In this document: piece by piece, positions 43,939-52,520 of the stretch | How the letters are laid out: every line of letters starts with the position of its first letter | Numbering within the stretch: position 1 is the first letter of the stretch | Source of the DNA: Chloroflexota bacterium | GTDB lineage: Bacteria > Chloroflexota > Anaerolineae > SpSt-313 | DNA length: 64,000 nucleotides | Direction: 5' to 3' | Assembly: GCA_029553955.1 (NCBI GenBank) | Contig: JAKPJZ010000075.1 | Location: forward strand, 118,702-182,701 | The notes under the pieces: generated by a model | Databases searched by the model: none | Told to the model about the DNA's origin: nothing | The model's input: the letters and a program-made list of their open reading frames with translations, nothing else | Position numbers and translations under genes: made by a program

Positions 43939-45339
43939 CTATGAACTGGGCGTAGCCGTCGCCGGGAGCAGTTCTTCCTTCGGGACACCCTGTAGCAGCT
44001 TCTTGTACTTGTCGGTGGCCGTAGAGGCAGCGGCCTCGACGTCACCGCCCTGAATGGAAGTCTTGATGACCACGCCCAGGATGTCGCGGGCAGCGGCGAC
44101 ATCCTCGGCCACTGGCAACACGCCGGCCTTGCCGAGATTCAGGGTCTGCAACATCACATCGCGCCAGCCAGGCACCTTCTCGTCCAAATCGCCCGCCACG
44201 TCAGGGTCTTCCCACACCGACTGGCGCGGCATGAGCACGCCAGTGTCGACCTGCACGCGCTTCTGCATCTGCTTACCGGTGGCCCATTGCAGAAACAGCC
44301 AAGCGGCTTCCTTATGCTGGGACTTGGATGAGATGGCGATGCCCGTGGGGATGGCAATCGGGAACTGCCCCTTGGGGCCGCCAGGATACATGGCGTAGCC
44401 CACTTTGCCGACCACCTTCGACGTCGCAGGATCCGCGAGTTGGAGAGCGTAGCCAGCAAAGGCCATGTAGTGGGCTGCCTTGCCTTCCTGGAAGAGGCTC
44501 AGCATGCGCCCATCGTCCAGGTCGGTAGGGCCAGGAGGTCCGTACTTGCCCAGGATCTCACCATAGATCTTGAAGGCAGCCACTGTCTCAGGGCTGTTGG
44601 TCGTGGGGTCTAGTTCATTGTCTACCCAGTCGCCGCCGTAGCCCCACATCCAGGCCGAGAAAGGCCACAGGGCTTGCGGGCCGATGCCGCGGTAGACGGC
44701 GCCGTAGGTCTCGTTGGCCGGATCGTGCAGTTTGGCCGCATTGGCCTTTAGCTCTTCGAAGGTCTTGGGTGGCTGAAGCCCTGCTGTCTGGTATAGATCG
44801 GCACGGTACATGAGCATCTCGGCATGCACGTACATGGGCATGGCACCCTGGATGCCCTTGAACTCGAGTCCCTTTCGGGTTCCCTCCAAGAAGTCACTGA
44901 AGTAATATTCGGGAGAAGTCAGGGTGCTGTCGTTGATGAAGAGGTTCAGGTCTTCCATGAACCCTTCCTTAGTGAACTTGTAAGCTTGCTGCGGTGGCAC
45001 TATGGAGAACACGTCGACCTTGTCAGGAGCTGTGGTCAACTCGAGCAGGGTCTTGGGATACTGTTCTGCCACGGAGAGTTTTTCGAAGTTGATGTTGATG
45101 CCAGTGAGGTCCTTGAACTCTTGGATGTTCTTCTCCCAGTAGTCCACCTCGGGATGGTTCCACAGCAAGACTCGGATAGTCTCACCCTGTCGCGCCTTCC
45201 AGTTGAAGGTCGCGGGCGCTGCGGCAGTTGGCGCCGCTGCCGGGCTGGGCGCTGCCGTCGGGGCCGGGGTTGGCGCACAAGACGCGATGACCAACACAAG
45301 CGCAAAGGCAATGGTGATCCAGCACTTGTTCGCTTTCAT
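43939..45339 (-). CDS. Extracellular solute-binding protein, family 1 (carbohydrate type)
   Basis: A 466-aa lipoprotein. The signal peptide ends FALVLVIASC with lipid Cys21, followed by a Thr/Pro/Ala linker (PTPAPTAAPSPAAAP) and a type-2 binding fold beginning ETIRVLLWNHPEVDYWEKNI. It would be anchored outside the membrane and deliver a sugar-like ligand to the MalFG-type permeases encoded upstream. No ATPase gene of the MsmK/MalK type is nearby, so a shared ATPase elsewhere is likely. SD AAGGAG precedes ATG 45339. The SBP follows the permeases rather than leading them, after about 300 bases that may hold its own promoter. Confidence 0.9.
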   Translation of the reverse strand: MKANKCWITIAFALVLVIASCAPTPAPTAAPSPAAAPTAAAPATFNWKARQGETIRVLLWNHPEVDYWEKNIQEFKDLTGININFEKLSVAEQYPKTLLELTTAPDKVDVFSIVPPQQAYKFTKEGFMEDLNLFINDSTLTSPEYYFSDFLEGTRKGLEFKGIQGAMPMYVHAEMLMYRADLYQTAGLQPPKTFEELKANAAKLHDPANETYGAVYRGIGPQALWPFSAWMWGYGGDWVDNELDPTTNSPETVAAFKIYGEILGKYGPPGPTDLDDGRMLSLFQEGKAAHYMAFAGYALQLADPATSKVVGKVGYAMYPGGPKGQFPIAIPTGIAISSKSQHKEAAWLFLQWATGKQMQKRVQVDTGVLMPRQSVWEDPDVAGDLDEKVPGWRDVMLQTLNLGKAGVLPVAEDVAAARDILGVVIKTSIQGGDVEAAASTATDKYKKLLQGVPKEELLPATATPSS

Positions 45340-45642
45340 GTCTGCTTGCTCCTTGATTTCGCCGTCACGGTGAACAACGCTTCCGCCTTCTAGACCACCT
45401 CGCGGGGACCCTCCGACCGCAACATCTGCCTAGCCTGCCTTCGACGTGGAACACGGGTTCATATGACTCGGCTGCAGAGCCTAGCCGAAATGCCTAGCCG
45501 CATCCGTTCTTTGCAGATGTTCGATGCGGCGGGTCGCATGCAGTTGCTGCCGAGTCTATGATCGCTGGCAGTGTCGAGAGCAGGCTCGGAGGCTGGCATC
45601 ACCCCCTTTCACCCGAACGAAGAAGGGGTCCAACAGCGAATG
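45340..45642. other. Intergenic stretch between malG-like and SBP genes
   Basis: This 303-base gap probably holds regulation for the binding protein gene. The only structure I see is a modest hairpin just after the permease stop (ACCCCCTTT near 45601 pairing with AAGGGGT near 45623), which could end or process the permease transcript. No clear -35/-10 pair was found on the minus strand. Confidence 0.35.
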
Positions 45643-46494
45643 CTACCCCTTAACCGCACCGAAGGTCAGGCCCCGCACGATGTAGCGCTGAACGAAGAGA
45701 GTGATCAGAAGCACTGGCAGTGTCAGCACAAAAGCCGAGGCGGCCATTGCCCCCCAGTCGGTGCGATACATGTCGATCTGGTTGTAGGCGACGACTGGCA
45801 ACGTACGGGTTGCGGGCCCTCCGATCATCATGGAGTACAAAAAGTTGTTCCATGAGAAGGTAAAGCCCAGGATAAAGGACACTATGATCCCGGGCATGAC
45901 AATGGGTACGGCCACACGCAGCAGCGCCCCAGTGACCGAGCAACCATCGACGACAGCCGCATCCTCGAGCTCACGCGGGAAATCCTCGAAGAATCCGATC
46001 ATGATCCAGATGGCCAGGGGTAGAGTGATGGTCAGGTGTGTTGCAGTCATGGCCACAAGGGTATCACGCAGCCTCGTGAAGGTGAAGAAGATGAACCAAG
46101 GTACCAGGAGGCTCATGCCGGGAATGATGCGGGCCAAGAGAACCCCCAACGAGAGTTGGGACTGCCGATATCGGGCGATGCTGTAGGCTGCTGGCAGCCC
46201 AAGGATCAGGCCCAGAGAGGTCGAGCCCAGGGCAATGATCGCACTATTGCGGAAGTACAGCAGTAGATTGGGGTCCGAGACGATCTTGCGGTAGTTCTGC
46301 AAAGTCGGGACGAACACTAGCTTGGGCGGAATGGCCGTAATATCCAGGGCATTCTTCAGCGAATTCATGAGCATCCAGACAAAGGGCAAGACGAACGGCA
46401 GCATAGATACTATCACGAGCAGATAGAACAACGAAGAGTTCAGGCGCCGCTTCCAGATGCGGCGTGCATGGAGTTGGGATGTTGTGACAGTCAT
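45643..46494 (-). CDS. Carbohydrate ABC transporter permease, MalG type
   Basis: A 283-aa permease with six membrane segments. The EAA loop that touches the ATPase reads LEDAAVVDGCSVTGALLRVAVP, with the usual following segment PIVMPGIIVSF. The start overlaps the previous permease stop as ATGA (46491-46494), so the two are translationally coupled. Confidence 0.9.
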   Translation of the reverse strand: MTVTTSQLHARRIWKRRLNSSLFYLLVIVSMLPFVLPFVWMLMNSLKNALDITAIPPKLVFVPTLQNYRKIVSDPNLLLYFRNSAIIALGSTSLGLILGLPAAYSIARYRQSQLSLGVLLARIIPGMSLLVPWFIFFTFTRLRDTLVAMTATHLTITLPLAIWIMIGFFEDFPRELEDAAVVDGCSVTGALLRVAVPIVMPGIIVSFILGFTFSWNNFLYSMMIGGPATRTLPVVAYNQIDMYRTDWGAMAASAFVLTLPVLLITLFVQRYIVRGLTFGAVKG

Positions 46495-47426
46495 TCTCCT
46501 CTCCTTATGCGCATGAGCACCAGACTGAAGAGCAAGATGATCAGAAAGAAGACGACCAGGAGACTGGCGGCATAGCCCATATGGAAGTATTCGAAGGACT
46601 CGCGGTAAGCATAGATGTTCAGGGTCTCACCAGCAGAGCCTACGCCCCCTGTCGTCAACACAAAGATTGTATCAAAGACCTTGAGCGTATCGATGATACG
46701 AAAGAGAGCGGCCACAATGACTACCGGTCGCAATAAGGGCAGCGTGATCTGCCAAAAGATCTGCCATGAAGACGCACCGTCGATGGTAGCAGCCTCAAAG
46801 GGCTCGACTGGGAGTCCTGAGAGTCCTGCCAACATCAGCAACGCGACGAACGGCGTCCACTGCCACGTGTCGATGGCCACGAAGGTCGGAATGAGTAGCT
46901 TGTCCGTGGCCAAGAGCGTGATGGGCGGCACGCCCAAGGGCGCCAACAAGCGAAAGACGCCGGTGCTAGGATCCAGTATCAGCCGCCAGCCGATAAGCGA
47001 GGCGACCGGTGTAGCCATCATCGGAAAGAGGAAGAGCGTGCGCGCCACGCCACGACCCCAGAAAGGCCGGTTGAAGATGAGGGCCATGACGATGCCTAGG
47101 GGAAGTTGGATGATCAGCACTAGGATGGTATAGTAGAAGGTGTTCAGCAGCGCCTGGTGAAAGCGTGACTCTGTGACCAGGTTGACGTAGTTCTGTAGGC
47201 CTACGAACTTGGGCAGGTATGTCGCCGAAAGAGACCAGGATTGGAAGGAAAGGTAGACGGTAAACGCTATGGGCACGACGAAAAGCGCCAACAGCGCAAT
47301 GATCGCTGGCGCAGGGTAGAGCACGTTGGCGTGATGATCTACAAAACTCGTCAGCCTGGCCCCCAATGAGTCATCGCGCGGCCCTCTATGTGGTGAGATT
47401 GGAGCTGCCGCGTGCATCTTGCTCAT
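46491..47426 (-). CDS. Carbohydrate ABC transporter permease, MalF/UgpA type
   Basis: A ~311-aa permease. The EAA loop reads FEAATIDGASSWQIFWQITL, followed by PLLRPVVIVA. ATG 47426 (MSKMHAAAP) has GGAGGAGG seven bases upstream; ATG 47432 lies too close to it. It forms a heterodimer with the MalG-type permease. Confidence 0.9.
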   Translation of the reverse strand: MSKMHAAAPISPHRGPRDDSLGARLTSFVDHHANVLYPAPAIIALLALFVVPIAFTVYLSFQSWSLSATYLPKFVGLQNYVNLVTESRFHQALLNTFYYTILVLIIQLPLGIVMALIFNRPFWGRGVARTLFLFPMMATPVASLIGWRLILDPSTGVFRLLAPLGVPPITLLATDKLLIPTFVAIDTWQWTPFVALLMLAGLSGLPVEPFEAATIDGASSWQIFWQITLPLLRPVVIVAALFRIIDTLKVFDTIFVLTTGGVGSAGETLNIYAYRESFEYFHMGYAASLLVVFFLIILLFSLVLMRIRRGE

Positions 47427-47479
47427 GAACATTCCTCCTCCGACAATGCGAACCTTCTGTCAGTCAGCACAGGATTGCC

Positions 47480-48586
47480 TCAGAGTGGTGTCGTGCCGTC
47501 AGTGCAAGCGCCAATTCCTCGCGCAAAGGGCATGTAGGCTCCTGCGCCTAGTGTGGCCTCACGACGCACAGTGCTGAAGAGGCGCAGCAGGTTTGCGCCC
47601 ATGATCTTGCCGATGTCTCCGTCCGAGAAACCTCGGCTTACAAGGCCACGTGTCACGCTCTCGAGGTGGCTGATATCCTCTACCCCTGCAGTATAGGAGA
47701 AGGGGGCCGGAGCATCCTGATTCTCCCACACCCGCGGGTCCAGATACAGATAGTCGGGGCCACACGCGACGTGGTCGACGCCGACCAGGTTCGTGACGTA
47801 CTCGAACTGGTCCATCAACTCGTCGAGTGTCGCTTGGTGCCAACCAGGCTTAACTACGTGTGACATGAAGTGGATACCGATGACGCCTCCCTGGCTCGCT
47901 ATGGCACGAATGAGATCGTCGGGCAGCATCTGCGTCCACTCGGGGCTCAGGGTGGCCGCCCCGGTGTGCGAGTTGAGCACCGGCGATGCTGAAGTCTCTA
48001 GCGCCTCGTACTGCGCACGGTAGGCCAGGTGCGAGATGTCGACGATCATCCCCAGGCGGTTCATCTCTCGGATCAAGCTCCGTCCGAAAGCAGTAAGCCC
48101 ACGCCCGCTCTTGTCTCGTTGCGGTGCCCCGACGGCGCTCCTCCAAGCCCAGGAGAGCTGGAGGTGCCTGAGCCCCAGCCGGTAGAGCATGCGCAGCACT
48201 TCCAGGCGATTCTCCAGGAGCCTGGCCCCCTCGGCCCCCAAAAGGAGTGCGATGGCCCCTTCTTCTTTGGCTCTCAGGATATCCTCGGGTTCCAGGACTA
48301 CCCTGATCTGGCCGCCAGAACGCTCGACTTGCCAATAGAGATAGTCCATGGCCACCAGTGCGCGCCTGAGGAACCCCTCTTCGAGATCGGCAGAACCCAG
48401 GAAAGTCTCCCGTTCGGCCCAGTACAGTGCATCCAGGCAGATGTGCACCTGCTTTGCTGTCACCCCTCCACGAAGCATGGCCTCCAGATTCTCAGGAAAC
48501 AGATCATGATCGTGGCAGATCATGATCAGGCTGTCCCGGTGCAAGCGCCGGGCCCTCTCCTCCTGGGCTGTCGAGAGCTGAACCAT
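47480..48586 (-). CDS. M19-family dipeptidase, second copy
   Basis: A 368-aa dipeptidase related to the one at 35440. Shared landmarks: MICHDHDLF at the first zinc motif (again CHDH instead of HxD), the bridging Glu in ALLLGAEGARLLENR, His in MIVDISHLAYRA, His in VLNSHTGAATL and Asp in VACGPDYLYLD. ATG 48586 has AGAGGAG six bases upstream and matches the paralog start; the ATG at 48592 lies within the SD spacing. It sits between the MalFG-type permeases and an M24 gene. Confidence 0.85.
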   Translation of the reverse strand: MVQLSTAQEERARRLHRDSLIMICHDHDLFPENLEAMLRGGVTAKQVHICLDALYWAERETFLGSADLEEGFLRRALVAMDYLYWQVERSGGQIRVVLEPEDILRAKEEGAIALLLGAEGARLLENRLEVLRMLYRLGLRHLQLSWAWRSAVGAPQRDKSGRGLTAFGRSLIREMNRLGMIVDISHLAYRAQYEALETSASPVLNSHTGAATLSPEWTQMLPDDLIRAIASQGGVIGIHFMSHVVKPGWHQATLDELMDQFEYVTNLVGVDHVACGPDYLYLDPRVWENQDAPAPFSYTAGVEDISHLESVTRGLVSRGFSDGDIGKIMGANLLRLFSTVRREATLGAGAYMPFARGIGACTDGTTPL

Positions 48587-48597
48587 GGGCATCTCCT

Positions 48598-49740
48598 CTA
48601 CGCTGGCCAGGTCCGGATTCCCACGCTTGAGAGCCGCTCGGCGCCGTGCGCTGTCACCAGCACTGTGTCGGCAATCTTGGCGCCGCCCGCGCCCGGCTGC
48701 CCGAGAATCGGCTCCAGACTGATAGTCATGTTCTCTTGCAGGATCCCCACGGCAGCCGGATGGATGTGGGGGGCTTCGTGCTGCCAGCAGCCGGTGCCAT
48801 GGGCGACAAAGCCCGTCGGGTGATTGGGTGAGCGGTACAGGCAGGACTGGAGGCCCCTCTGCCGAGCCATAGCCAGGCCGACCTGGGCTAACTCTGCCAG
48901 CGGCACACCTGGCTGCATGGCGCCCAGCATGGCCTCGTACATATCTGCCGTGGCGTCCATGATCCGGCGCGCTTCGCGTGTAGGGGTGTCGACCGTGGTC
49001 ACTCGCGAGAAATCAACGCGGTAGCCCCGGTGCACCGCACCGCAGTCGACCTGTACCTGTTCGCCACGACCCAGAGTGCGCCCCGTGGTCAGGCCTATGC
49101 CTAAAGCGACCTGAGGCCCGCTGTACAGGTGGGTAGGAAAAGAGAGGTCGTCGGCCCCCGCCAACCAGATAGCACGCTCCACCTCCAACTGGACCTCACG
49201 CTCGTTGGCCCCTGAGCGAACACTCTCCAGGAAGGCTCGCCCTCCGGCATCAGTGATCTGCATGCAGCGGCGGATGGCCGCGACCTCTTCCGGGCTCTTG
49301 ATCCAGGCGGCTTCCATGAGCAACGCTGAGGCATCGTCGAAACGAGTGGCAGGAAAGGCCGTCTGCACGGCCCGGTATACCGGTGCAGGAAAGACCCGGT
49401 AGCCGGCAATGCCTATGCGCCGGACTGCCTCGGGCAGCGCCTCGGCCAGCTTGCTCGCAAACTCGCTGGTGATGATGACTTCGTCAACCCACGTGCGCTC
49501 GGCCGGGTGGTCCCAGAAGGCGTTGGTGATCAGGACACAAGGTGGCCGTGCGCCTGGCGTCACGACCAGGAATGCCATGTCGTGGATGCCCAGGCTCGGC
49601 TCATACCCGGCCAGATAAGCCACCGGCCCCGGCTGATTCCGGATTGAGTAGGCGATCAAGGCGTCGAAACCCACTTGCCGCAGCGCCGCCACCACCCGCC
49701 GCAGACGACACTGATATTCGTCGCGTGTAAAGCCCATCAT
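48598..49740 (-). CDS. M24-family hydrolase with altered metal site (Glu to Ala), C
   Basis: A 380-aa protein, close paralog of the M24 gene at 51375 (shared DEYQ(C/G)RL, QPGPVAYL(A/G)GYEP and GEQVQVDCGA). Metal-site residues are Asp in VQVDCGAV, Asp in YRVDFSRV, His in VAHGTGCWQHE and Glu in ISLEPILG, but the fifth ligand is lost: GGAKIADTVLVT has Ala where the paralog reads GGAKIEDPVLVT. Creatinase shows that M24 proteins lacking metal ligands can still be enzymes. Activity as a dimetal peptidase is doubtful. The M19 gene follows after 11 bases. Confidence 0.82.
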   Translation of the reverse strand: MMGFTRDEYQCRLRRVVAALRQVGFDALIAYSIRNQPGPVAYLAGYEPSLGIHDMAFLVVTPGARPPCVLITNAFWDHPAERTWVDEVIITSEFASKLAEALPEAVRRIGIAGYRVFPAPVYRAVQTAFPATRFDDASALLMEAAWIKSPEEVAAIRRCMQITDAGGRAFLESVRSGANEREVQLEVERAIWLAGADDLSFPTHLYSGPQVALGIGLTTGRTLGRGEQVQVDCGAVHRGYRVDFSRVTTVDTPTREARRIMDATADMYEAMLGAMQPGVPLAELAQVGLAMARQRGLQSCLYRSPNHPTGFVAHGTGCWQHEAPHIHPAAVGILQENMTISLEPILGQPGAGGAKIADTVLVTAHGAERLSSVGIRTWPA

Positions 49741-49917
49741 GCCTGGTCAGACCCCTCTTTAACAACCGCTACCATTCTCTCGCTGCGCGCGACTCGTTCT
49801 GGTGGAGAGACAACCAACACGCTAGTGGTCTGAAGCCCAATTGCCGCAACAAATGGCTCGCCCGTGTCGGCTGCGCGTTCGACCAGCTATCGGTTGCAGG
49901 ACTTGGGCTTCGGGTGA

Positions 49918-51387
49918 CTAGAGCAGACGGCGGAACTCATCCTGCCCGGATCTGAACAGGTCAGTCACCTCAGCGCGCTGTTCTTCGTCAGCGAACCTGG
50001 CACACGCATGCACCCACTGCAGGACCTTGTCGAGCGACTTGACGAAAAAGGCGGCCGACGCTGCCCTTGCTGCCGCTGGCCTGCCAACGTGCAGCCAGAC
50101 CGGGCTGGTGTGTGCGAACACGGGTTGGTAGTAGGAATCGCGCACTCGGCTCACCAGCCGGGCTGCCAGCCACCCATCCTCCTGCGGCCGCCAGGGAAAG
50201 CGCCACAGGCCATGGCGCTCACCCGAAGAGACTTCGCGCACGCTCAGAACCTCCCCGTTGAGCACCAACTCGATGCGCTCCACGGCGTGACAACTCTCCC
50301 AGGCCACCTCGGTCTCGAGGTCGTGATCGGGCCCAGCCCTGACGACATCGCCCGGCCGACAGCCGTCGACCCGGACGAATAGTGCTGGCCCATTGGTGAT
50401 GAAGGAGCGACCAGCCCTCAACCCGCCCAGCCAGGCATCGTATGAGAATGGTCCATCGACCTGCACGTACACGCGGTTGTTGGAGCAAACGTACCAATCG
50501 CTGCCGGTCGACGCCGGTAGATGGAACCCACAGTTCAGCAGGTGATACCAGACGGTGTATTCCTCTGGCATAGCCCAGAAAGGATCGAACAGATTCAACG
50601 CGTCCAACTTGCCCAGTGCGGCGGCGACAGGCGCCTCCATGCCTCCGCCGTTGTGGCACCAGATGGCCAATCCTCCCTGCCTTCTAGCTTCATCGCAAGC
50701 CCGGCACAGTGGCGGATAGTCAGGGGCGCTATCGCTCACCAGGAGTCCCCGGCTGAGGGGCTCGACAGCATGCTGGAGCCCTACCAGGAGCAAATGGCCG
50801 TAGCCAGCCTCCCAAAGTCCCCTGTTGTGGCGGGTCTCCTCGCCACAGTCTATGACGTGCGAGTCGCTCCCGAACTCAGCAAGTATGCCCACCCGATACT
50901 TGTTGCTGCTGTAAGGAATACCCCGGCGCTCGAGATGGCTGATCACCATAACACTCAAATCATGGACCCGGGTGTCCAGTTCCAGACGCTCATCTGGCCT
51001 CGTCTCGCGTTCGTCATAGTGCACGTGAGTATTGCCCCCGTACCAGCCAGTCTTGCGGAGATCGACCCAGCGGTGCAGAGGCAGTGTCAGTTCGCATGGG
51101 GTGCCCATGCTCGCCTGCACTGTCACTTCGTAAGGCTCATACTCGGTGCCCCGCTCCACCAGCACAGTAACAAGCCCGCTCGGGACCTCGACTGTGAACT
51201 CGCCACAGGTGTAGAAGCCAGCTAGGCCGGTCCCTACCTTTTGGATGGCATCTAGCGGAAAGGCAGGCCGTCCGCCAGGGTCCAAGATGTGCACTTGCGC
51301 TTCGAGCAGTTCTCCCGTTCCATGGTCGGTGACCCGCCCATGGAGTATTGGCCTGCTCGTGTCTGATCGCGCTTCTACGCCGGCCAT
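49918..51387 (-). CDS. CehA/McbA-like metallohydrolase (PHP fold) with N-terminal beta domain
   Basis: A 489-aa protein. Residues 1-105 look like a carboxypeptidase-regulatory beta domain (HGRVTDHGTGELLEAQVHIL). From ~115 the chain resembles CehA/McbA hydrolases of the PHP superfamily: WYGGNTHVHYDER with the HxH metal pair, IDCGEETRHNRG, LAIWCHNGGGMEA and SFITNGPALFVRVDG. CehA and McbA cleave carbaryl-type carbamates, but most relatives have unknown substrates. No signal peptide is visible. ATG 51387 overlaps the end of the preceding M24 gene by 13 bases. A 177-base gap follows before the next M24 gene. Confidence 0.75.
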   Translation of the reverse strand: MAGVEARSDTSRPILHGRVTDHGTGELLEAQVHILDPGGRPAFPLDAIQKVGTGLAGFYTCGEFTVEVPSGLVTVLVERGTEYEPYEVTVQASMGTPCELTLPLHRWVDLRKTGWYGGNTHVHYDERETRPDERLELDTRVHDLSVMVISHLERRGIPYSSNKYRVGILAEFGSDSHVIDCGEETRHNRGLWEAGYGHLLLVGLQHAVEPLSRGLLVSDSAPDYPPLCRACDEARRQGGLAIWCHNGGGMEAPVAAALGKLDALNLFDPFWAMPEEYTVWYHLLNCGFHLPASTGSDWYVCSNNRVYVQVDGPFSYDAWLGGLRAGRSFITNGPALFVRVDGCRPGDVVRAGPDHDLETEVAWESCHAVERIELVLNGEVLSVREVSSGERHGLWRFPWRPQEDGWLAARLVSRVRDSYYQPVFAHTSPVWLHVGRPAAARAASAAFFVKSLDKVLQWVHACARFADEEQRAEVTDLFRSGQDEFRRLL

Positions 51388-52514
51388 GTGCGGATTTCCA
51401 GCCCAGAGAGCCGCTCTGCCCCGTACGGCGTGACCAGCACTGGGTCCTCGATCTTGGCGCCACCTACGCCCGGGTGCCCGAGAATGGGCTCTAGCACGAT
51501 GACCATATTGGCCTCGAGGGTGCCCTTGGCATCCGGATGGATCTCGGGAGACTCGTGATACCAGCAGCCGATGCCGTGGCCCACAAAGTTCCCAGCGTGG
51601 TTGGGCGAGCGATAGAGGTATGGCTCCATGCCCTGCGCCTTGGCCGTAGCGATGGCGACGCGCGCCACCTCGGCCACCGGCACGCCCGGGCCAACAGTCC
51701 GCAGCATCGCTTCGTACATCTGGGCCGTGGCCTCCATGATGGCACGTGCCCCATCGGTAGGGCGGCCTACTGTGGTCACCCGCGAGAGCTCGGTCTGGTA
51801 GCCACGGTAGAGGGCGCCACAGTCGACCTGTACCTGCTCGCCGCGCGCCACAGTACGGTCCCGTCGAAAGCCCACCCCTACGGCCACCTGCGCACCACTG
51901 TAGAGCTGCACAGAGAAGGCTGGCCTGTCGGCGCCTGCCCCCAAGAGGGCCCGCTCGACCTCGGCCTGTATCTCGCGCTCGTTGGCCCCCTCCCCCACGG
52001 TAGCGAGGAAGGCGCGGCCGGCGGCATCGGTCATGACCATCGAGCGGCGCATCACGGCGATCTCTGCCGCGCTCTTGACCCGGGCAGCTTCCAGGAGGAG
52101 TGGTGTCGCATCTTCGAAAGCCGTGCCCGGCAGAGCCGTCTGCAACGCCCGGTACACCGGCGTGGGGAAGCAGCGATACCCGGCGATGCCTACGCGTCGG
52201 GCAGAGTCCGGCAAGAGCGCGGTCAGCCTGGCCCCAAAATCGCTGGTGATGACCACTTCGGCCCAGGTGCGCTCCTCGGGATGATCCCAGAAGGCGTTGG
52301 TCAACAAGGCGTAGCGCGGCCGTGCGCCGGGCGCGACGACGAAGAAGGCCACGTCGTGCATGCCCAGGTCCGGTTCATAGCCACCGAGATAGGCCACAGG
52401 GCCCGGCTGGTTCCGGACGGAGTAGGCGATCAGGGCATCGAAACCCGCCTGCTCCAGGGCTGCCTCCACCAGTTGCAGGCGGCCCTGATACTCGTCGCGT
52501 GCAAAGCCATCCAT
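51375..52514 (-). CDS. M24-family hydrolase with Asp to Glu change in metal site, D
   Basis: A 379-aa paralog of the gene at 48598. Metal-site residues are Asp in VQVDCGAL, Glu instead of Asp in YQTELSRV, His in VGHGIGCWYHE, Glu in VLEPILG and Glu in AKIEDPVLV. The Asp to Glu change at the second ligand differs from the Glu to Ala change of its paralog, so the two copies have each lost a different canonical residue. The gene is followed by, and overlaps, the CehA-like gene. It is possibly one half of a hetero-oligomer with 48598. Confidence 0.83.
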   Translation of the reverse strand: MDGFARDEYQGRLQLVEAALEQAGFDALIAYSVRNQPGPVAYLGGYEPDLGMHDVAFFVVAPGARPRYALLTNAFWDHPEERTWAEVVITSDFGARLTALLPDSARRVGIAGYRCFPTPVYRALQTALPGTAFEDATPLLLEAARVKSAAEIAVMRRSMVMTDAAGRAFLATVGEGANEREIQAEVERALLGAGADRPAFSVQLYSGAQVAVGVGFRRDRTVARGEQVQVDCGALYRGYQTELSRVTTVGRPTDGARAIMEATAQMYEAMLRTVGPGVPVAEVARVAIATAKAQGMEPYLYRSPNHAGNFVGHGIGCWYHESPEIHPDAKGTLEANMVIVLEPILGHPGVGGAKIEDPVLVTPYGAERLSGLEIRTWPA

Positions 52515-52520
52515 GTCTGT

